Shown piece after piece: positions 59,330 through 64,000 of a DNA stretch of 64,000 nucleotides. The DNA lies in NCBI GenBank assembly GCA_963618735.1, contig CAVEUM010000008.1, positions 1 to 64,000 of the forward strand, given 5' to 3'. Position numbers and translations under genes: made by a program. Source of the stretch: CAKUFA01 sp963618735 (GTDB lineage Bacteria; Bacillota; Clostridia; Christensenellales; Aristaeellaceae). Numbering within the stretch: position 1 is the stretch's first letter; every line of letters begins with the position of its first letter. The notes under the pieces are model-generated. The model searched no databases and was not told where the DNA came from. It saw only the letters and a program-made list of their open reading frames with translations.

Positions 59330-60106
59330 GTGAGAAAGATCGCAATCTATGGCAAGGGCGGTATCGGCAAGTCCACCACGACTTCCAACCTGTCTGCTGC
59401 TCTGGCCAGGAAAGGTTATCGCGTGATGCAGATTGGCTGTGACCCCAAGGCGGACTCCACCAAGGGACTCATGGGCGGCAAGCGCATCCCCACGGTGCTG
59501 GAACAGCTGCGTGAGAAGGGTGACGAGCTGAAGCTGACAGATATCGTGTTTGAAGGCTACAGCGGCGTGATGTGTGTGGAATCCGGCGGCCCGACCCCCG
59601 GCGTTGGCTGTGCAGGACGCGGTATTATTTCAGCCTTCGAGAAGCTGGCAGAACTGAAGGCGTTCGAGACCTATAAGCCGGACATCGTGATTTATGATGT
59701 GCTGGGCGATGTGGTTTGCGGCGGCTTTGCCATGCCGATTCGTGAAGGCTATGCGCGCGAAGTGTTTATTGTATCCTCCGGCGAGATGATGGCGCTGTAC
59801 GCGGCGAACAACATTGCGCAGGCCATCCGCAATTTCGGCAAGCGCGGATACGCAAAGCTGTGCGGCATTATTCTCAATGCCCGCAACATTGCCGATGAAC
59901 AGGAGATTGTCCGGAAAGCGGCGGACGAAATCGGCACCCAGGTGGTGACGTACATCCCCCGCAGCGGCGACATTCAAAAGGCGGAAGCAGGCGGCGGCAC
60001 GGTGTTCGAGTGCCTCGAATCTTCCCCCATGCATGCGGTGTATAACGATCTTGCAGATCGTGTACTCAATATGACCCAGGATGAGAAAGGAGATCAGGAA
60101 GTATGA
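59330..60106 (+). CDS. NifH-like nitrogenase reductase-family protein
   Basis: A 258-residue homodimeric Fe-protein-type ATPase. P-loop GKGGIGKST, GCDPKADST switch, cysteine ligands of the bridging [4Fe-4S] cluster in GPTPGVGCAGRGI and DVLGDVVCGGFAMPIR, and SGEMMALYAANNI, all as in NifH. Shorter than true NifH (about 275-295). It would deliver low-potential electrons with ATP hydrolysis to the NifD/E-like protein encoded at 62931. Between them lie three ABC importer genes, not nifDK. Start GTG with AAAGGAG; overlaps the next gene by four bases. Confidence 0.92.
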   Translation: MRKIAIYGKGGIGKSTTTSNLSAALARKGYRVMQIGCDPKADSTKGLMGGKRIPTVLEQLREKGDELKLTDIVFEGYSGVMCVESGGPTPGVGCAGRGIISAFEKLAELKAFETYKPDIVIYDVLGDVVCGGFAMPIREGYAREVFIVSSGEMMALYAANNIAQAIRNFGKRGYAKLCGIILNARNIADEQEIVRKAADEIGTQVVTYIPRSGDIQKAEAGGGTVFECLESSPMHAVYNDLADRVLNMTQDEKGDQEV

Positions 60107-61089
60107 AGAAGTTTCTCTCGTTGATCCTTTGTGTTGCTATGGTGCTTTCCATCACCGCTTTTGCAGGTGCTGAAGAGACCGAAAATGGTGAAGTGGTGCT
60201 CTATTATCCCAGCTACCTGCAGGAGAGTGAGGGCGAAACCCTGACGCTGGCCAAGATGCCTGAGCGCATTGTGTGCCTGTCCAACGCAGCGCTGCAGATT
60301 CTGGTTCGCTGCGACATTCACCCCGTGGCTGTGACCAGCCCCGCAAGCTCTGTTGAGTATCCCGACTGGGTGGCTGAGCTGCCTGTTATTTCTACCAGCA
60401 TGAACAGCCTGGACATTGAGGCTGTGCTGTCCTATGAGCCTGACCTGGTTATCGTCGGCAGCTATCAGAAGGAAACCTACGGCCAGCAGTTCGCTGACGC
60501 AGGCGTGAGCGTGTACTACACCAGCGAAGGTCCTTCTATTGCCTACAACGAAGCCAAGGAAGAAGCTCTGACCCTGGCCAAGTCCTTCGGCACCGAAGAA
60601 TTGGTGAATGAGATCACCGCTGAGTTCGCTGCTGTGGAAGAGCGTGCCGCCAACTATTGCGCCACCCATTCCACCAAGACCATGATGATCTTCTTCTACA
60701 CCCCCGGCACCTATCAGCAGACCTCTCAGGGCTACCTGGGCAGCATGCTGTCCCTGCTTCCCTTCGAGAACCTGTCTGACTCTCTGGTCGATCCTTCCAG
60801 CCGCACGGTGACCATGGATACCGAAACCGCACTCACCGCTAACCCTGAAGTGATCTTCGCCATTTCTCCTACCGCCGCCACCACCGATGTGCTGGAGCAG
60901 CTGTACAAGGAAACCTTTGATGAGAACCCTGACCTGTGGAATCAGCTGGACGCTGTGAAGAATGACAACATCATCTACCTCACCAGCGAGTATGTGACCT
61001 CCAAGGGCATTCAGATTGTGAACAGCGTGAACAAGCTCATTGACATGCTGGAGGAGCGCTTCCCTGCGGACGTTACTGCAAGCAACTAA
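60103..61089 (+). CDS. Substrate-binding protein of an iron-complex/B12-type importer
   Basis: A 328-residue exported protein of the FecB/BtuF-type fold: PERIVCLSNAALQIL, LDIEAVLSYEPDLVIVG, and the C-terminal helix with NSVNKLIDML. These bind siderophores, haem or cobalamin. The signal peptide (MKKFLSLILCVAMVLSITAFAGAEE) has no lipobox cysteine at the cleavage site, unlike most Gram-positive binding proteins. Translationally coupled to the NifH-like gene. Confidence 0.9.
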   Translation: MKKFLSLILCVAMVLSITAFAGAEETENGEVVLYYPSYLQESEGETLTLAKMPERIVCLSNAALQILVRCDIHPVAVTSPASSVEYPDWVAELPVISTSMNSLDIEAVLSYEPDLVIVGSYQKETYGQQFADAGVSVYYTSEGPSIAYNEAKEEALTLAKSFGTEELVNEITAEFAAVEERAANYCATHSTKTMMIFFYTPGTYQQTSQGYLGSMLSLLPFENLSDSLVDPSSRTVTMDTETALTANPEVIFAISPTAATTDVLEQLYKETFDENPDLWNQLDAVKNDNIIYLTSEYVTSKGIQIVNSVNKLIDMLEERFPADVTASN

Positions 61090-61108
61090 TCCATAAGAGG
61101 AAGAAAAA

Positions 61109-62131
61109 ATGAAAACAAAGACTACCACAAAACGGAAAGTAAGCGTGCTCAGGGTTGGAACAGTATGGCTTGTCCTGCTGATTCTGCTGGCCGTACTGTC
61201 CGTGGTGGCAGTCGCAGTCGGCAGCGCAGGATACAGCATTGAGCAGATCCTGCGCGCTGTCTTTTCCGGGGAAGAAAGCACCATTAAGGTGATTATTATC
61301 AATCTGCGACTGCCCCGCCTTCTGCTGGCCATTATGATTGGCGCGTCTCTGTCTGCCTCGGGTGCCCTTCTGCAATCCGTAATGCGCAATCCTCTGGCAG
61401 ACCCTGGCACCATTGGTGTTTCTGCCGGTGCAGGCACGGCGGCAACGACGATTCTGCTCCTGTGCCCATCACTGACCAACTCGGTGCCCCTGTTCGCCTT
61501 TGGCGGCGCTGCCGTGGCCTGTGCACTGATTTATACCATGGCATGGAAGGGCGGCATTGATCCTGTTCGCATTATCCTTTCCGGCGTGGCCATCAACACG
61601 GTACTCAGCGCCTACAACTCCCTGCTGCAGCTGCTGTATTCCGACAGCCTGCAGGGCGTGCTGGCTTTTATGAACGGCAGCCTGTCCGGCCGCAGCTGGT
61701 CGCAGGTGCGCATCCTCGCTGTGTATGCGGGCATCGGCCTGGTGCTGTCCTTTATGTGCATCAAGAGTGCAAATACGTTGCAGCTGGGCGATGAAATGGC
61801 CAAGTCCTTGGGCGTTAACGTGAACGCCAGCCGACTGTTCCTGTCTGCTGTGTCCGCATTCTTGGCGGCGGCAACGGTGTCTGTGGCAGGCATGATCGGT
61901 TTCGTTGGCCTGGTGGTGCCGCATATCGCTCGTCTGCTTGTGGGCTCGGATTACAAGGCGATGCTGCCTACCAGCGTTCTTTTGGGCGCAGTGGTTTTGC
62001 TGGCGGCAGACACTGTAGGCCGAACCATTGTCCCTGGAATGGAAATCCCCGTAGGCATTGTTATGTCTGTCACGGGCGGTCCGTTCTTCCTCTACATGCT
62101 GAGAAAGAAGGGAAAGGTCAGTGGAAATTAA
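61109..62131 (+). CDS. FecCD/BtuC-type permease
   Basis: A 340-residue permease with about ten membrane helices. Family blocks: LRLPRLLLAIMIGASLSASGALLQSVMRNPLADPG, GDEMAKSLGVNVN, and the coupling/late motif GFVGLVVPHIARLLVG. It forms the homodimeric channel for the importer. Overlaps the ATPase gene by 11 bases. Confidence 0.95.
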   Translation: MKTKTTTKRKVSVLRVGTVWLVLLILLAVLSVVAVAVGSAGYSIEQILRAVFSGEESTIKVIIINLRLPRLLLAIMIGASLSASGALLQSVMRNPLADPGTIGVSAGAGTAATTILLLCPSLTNSVPLFAFGGAAVACALIYTMAWKGGIDPVRIILSGVAINTVLSAYNSLLQLLYSDSLQGVLAFMNGSLSGRSWSQVRILAVYAGIGLVLSFMCIKSANTLQLGDEMAKSLGVNVNASRLFLSAVSAFLAAATVSVAGMIGFVGLVVPHIARLLVGSDYKAMLPTSVLLGAVVLLAADTVGRTIVPGMEIPVGIVMSVTGGPFFLYMLRKKGKVSGN

Positions 62132-62900
62132 AGCGGAAAATATCGAGATTGCCTATGGTGATTACCTGGCGGTCAAGGATATGAACATTCGCGTGGAAAA
62201 GGGGAAGATTACCACCATTATCGGCCCCAACGGCTCCGGAAAATCGACGGTGCTGAAGGCACTGACGCGCCTGCTCAACTATCGCAAGGGCACGGTGTAT
62301 GTGGATGCTCGCAACCTGAAGGATTTTTCTGCCAAGGAGCTGGCACGGAACATCGGCGTTCTGCCGCAGATTCACTCTGCTCCGCCGGATTTCAAGGTGA
62401 AAGAGCTGGTAAGCTACGGCCGCATGCCGTATCAGAAGTGGTACGAGCAGTGCAATGATGAGGATCAGAAAATTATCGACTGGGCCATGCAGGCAACGGG
62501 CGTGTGGGATCTGCGGGAAAAATCCATCCACGAGTGCTCTGGCGGCGAAAGCCAGCGCGTGTGGATCGCTACCGTGCTGACCCAGCAGCCTGAAATCCTC
62601 TTCCTGGATGAGCCGACAACCTACCTGGACATTTCCCACCAGCAGGAAATGATGCGTCTGGTGAAAAAGCTGAACCGTGAAAGCGGCATTGGCGTGGTGA
62701 TGGTGCTCCATGACCTGAGCCATGCCATGGAGGTCAGCGACTGGGTCGTGGTCATTAAGAATGGCCGGAAGTATGATGAAGGCCGGCCGGAAGAGGTCAT
62801 CAATCCTCGCATGATGCGGGAAGTGTATGATGTGGATTGCGATATCCTGACCATTCCGGGACGGGAGAAGCCCCTGATTGCCTACCGCGAAATTTCATAA
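62121..62900 (+). CDS. FepC/BtuD-type importer ATPase
   Basis: A 259-residue ABC ATPase: Walker A GPNGSGKST, signature CSGGESQRVWIATVL, Walker B ILFLDEPTTYLD and switch His VLHDLSHAM. Completes the importer with the two preceding genes. GTG start. Followed 30 bases later by the NifD/E-like gene, so transport and reductase subunits share a transcript. Confidence 0.95.
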   Translation: MEIKAENIEIAYGDYLAVKDMNIRVEKGKITTIIGPNGSGKSTVLKALTRLLNYRKGTVYVDARNLKDFSAKELARNIGVLPQIHSAPPDFKVKELVSYGRMPYQKWYEQCNDEDQKIIDWAMQATGVWDLREKSIHECSGGESQRVWIATVLTQQPEILFLDEPTTYLDISHQQEMMRLVKKLNRESGIGVVMVLHDLSHAMEVSDWVVVIKNGRKYDEGRPEEVINPRMMREVYDVDCDILTIPGREKPLIAYREIS

Positions 62901-62930
62901 TGAACCTGTCAGAAAGGAACACATGACAAG

Positions 62931-64000
62931 ATGGATGGAAAAGAACTGATCGGGCGGATGAAACCGCTCAGTCAAGTGGAAAGCATGAAGCAGGTCGCGC
63001 CCCTGTCAAATGCCATGTTCCCTGGTACACACTGCCCTCTGATGGGTGCGGCCATGGCAGTGCGGGGAATTAAGGACAGCCTGATTATCATCATCGGCAC
63101 AGATGAGTGCGCTTACTACACCAAGCACATGACCATTCACTCGGAGGATTTCGGCGGCCTTGGCGGACGCTGCGTGTCTGTGGTGCTGGACGGCCATGAC
63201 GTAACCTTTGGCTGCCTGAAGAAGGTGGAAGCCGCCTTTGGTGAAGCCATGGAGGAATATAAGCCCAAGGCGGTATTCCTGGTAACCACCTGCGTGGTGG
63301 AAATCATCGGCGATGATATGGATGCTGCTGCAGATGCCCTGACGAAGAAGTACAACATCCCTGTGATGGCTGTGCATACGGAGCATTTCAAGTGCGAGAA
63401 TCATCTGCCCGGACTGGAGCGCACCATCACTGCCTGCTTTGAACTGATGGAGAAGAAGCCTTGCGATGGTCGGGTGAACCTGCTGGGTCAGCGTCTGGGC
63501 AACTTTGCCGACACGGAGCTGAATCGTGTATTGAAGAACGCAGGTGTGAAAATTGGTCTGCAGCTGCCCTGCGGATGCACCGTGGATGATATCCGTGAAG
63601 GCGCTGCCGCCAAGGCAAATGTCGTGGTGAACGAGATTGCCCTGCCCCTGGCCAAGAAAATGAAAGAAGAATTCGGTATTCCGTATGTATTCTTCGATCG
63701 CTTTACGGAGCCGGAGAAGATCGATGCCTGCTACAAGACGCTGTTTGCCGCCCTGGAGCTTCCTCTGCCTGAAGAATTGCAGGAGCTGAAGCAGAAGGCT
63801 GTGGAGGCGAAGCAGAATGCCATGAAGGAATTGGAAGGTGTGACGTACATCTATGGCAACACGCCCTTCCGCACCTTTGAGTTCAATCACTTTATGGTAA
63901 GCCTTGGCATGATCCCTCAGGTGATTCAGACCTCTGCCATCACCGAAGCGGATGCGGAAAATAAGGCTGCTATTCTTAAAAAGTGCGATCCCTACATCAC
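62931..64000 (+). CDS. NifD/NifE-like nitrogenase component 1 protein, 3' end outside window
   Basis: The first 356 codons of an open frame that runs off the window. The start follows AAAGGAACACATGACAAG; a nearby ATG at 62923 opens only a nine-codon frame. Nitrogenase component 1 features: FPGTHCPLMGA (Cys35), GTDECAYYTKHM (Cys60) and LVTTCVVEIIGDD (Cys121), matching the spacing of the P-cluster ligands of NifD (62, 88, 154). Then QLPCGCTVDDIREGAAAKANVVV and EEFGIPYVFFDRF, aligning with the middle region of NifE/NifD. The C-terminal cofactor ligand region is not visible. It likely needs a second subunit, perhaps next downstream. Confidence 0.88.
   Translation, partial: MDGKELIGRMKPLSQVESMKQVAPLSNAMFPGTHCPLMGAAMAVRGIKDSLIIIIGTDECAYYTKHMTIHSEDFGGLGGRCVSVVLDGHDVTFGCLKKVEAAFGEAMEEYKPKAVFLVTTCVVEIIGDDMDAAADALTKKYNIPVMAVHTEHFKCENHLPGLERTITACFELMEKKPCDGRVNLLGQRLGNFADTELNRVLKNAGVKIGLQLPCGCTVDDIREGAAAKANVVVNEIALPLAKKMKEEFGIPYVFFDRFTEPEKIDACYKTLFAALELPLPEELQELKQKAVEAKQNAMKELEGVTYIYGNTPFRTFEFNHFMVSLGMIPQVIQTSAITEADAENKAAILKKCDPYI

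Noticed and set aside
59330..64000. True nitrogen fixation cluster
   Set aside because: No nifK, nifB or nifEN partners are seen and importer genes separate the NifH-like and component 1 genes, so N2 fixation is not supported from this window.

Overview
The window reads as chromosomal DNA of a Gram-positive member of the Clostridia (Bacillota), probably gut- or rumen-associated. The reasons are strong AGGAGG-type ribosome sites, TTGACA-17-TATAAT promoters, SUF rather than ISC iron-sulfur assembly with the SufU scaffold, a TGS/uridine-kinase protein typical of Clostridia, plant-polysaccharide glycosidases and short intergenic regions with compact hairpin terminators. Base composition is moderately GC-rich except for a clearly AT-richer patch at about 48.2-49.95 kb. 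There is one assembly gap (12422-12565). Both window edges cut genes. No rRNA, CRISPR array, phage or transposase was seen.

Layout. 1-2 kb: 3' part of an SbcC/SMC-like ATPase. 2.2-5.8 kb (minus): an extracytoplasmic flavin module made of a NusG-II protein, the flavin transferase ApbE and a membrane-anchored protein with six FMN-attachment domains. 6-11.2 kb (minus): Rrf2 regulator plus sufCBDSU. 11.4-12.1 kb: deoC. 12.6-16 kb (minus): a copper-chaperone-like protein, a NapH-like polyferredoxin, a single FMN-binding protein and a secreted Tp47-like protein. 16.3-21.6 kb (minus): a large GDYxD-repeat membrane protein, an unknown secreted protein and an exported EEP-family phosphatase/nuclease. 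21.8-22.4 kb: a VWA protein. 22.5-26.5 kb (minus): an autoregulated MarR gene and a heterodimeric ABC exporter. 26.6-32.2 kb: a 52-residue membrane peptide, gpmI, tRNA-Ser(GCU), tRNA-Ser(UGA), alkylation repair genes alkA-like/ogt, an M28 peptidase with trmO, and tRNA-Arg(CCG). 32.2-34.9 kb: a DUF2798-like membrane protein, an SGNH hydrolase and a ribokinase. 35.1-44.9 kb: a LacI-controlled sugar locus with two glycosidases, an isomerase, a two-subunit transketolase and a GlpK-like kinase. 45-48.1 kb: a nucleoside kinase and a membrane glycosyltransferase. 48.3-49.8 kb: an AT-rich exonuclease-BRCT pair. 50-52.9 kb: a 2-hydroxyacid dehydrogenase and a beta-glucuronidase-like GH2. 53-58.3 kb: an HD hydrolase and a partner-switching signalling operon (STAS, PP2C/HATPase fusion, STAS-kinase fusion, exported hydrolase). 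58.3-64 kb: an AraC regulator divergent from a nitrogenase-like operon.

The strongest candidate for an undescribed system is the last block: a NifH-like reductase, a complete iron-complex/B12-type ABC importer, and a NifD/E-like protein in one tight operon. This suggests ATP-driven reductive processing of an imported metal complex or cofactor. A shared motif (TTAGYCAYRACTAA) lies at the AraC/NifH-like promoter region and at the Tp47-like promoter 43 kb away, hinting at common, possibly metal-responsive, control. Other notable systems are the hexa-flavin protein with its own ApbE, the isomerase/kinase/transketolase sugar route (apiose-like by pathway logic), the single-chain RsbU/RsbW-type switch with two STAS partners, and an intergenic terminator-associated repeat present three times. 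Function assignments come from reading motifs and remembered family sequences; no database search was run.
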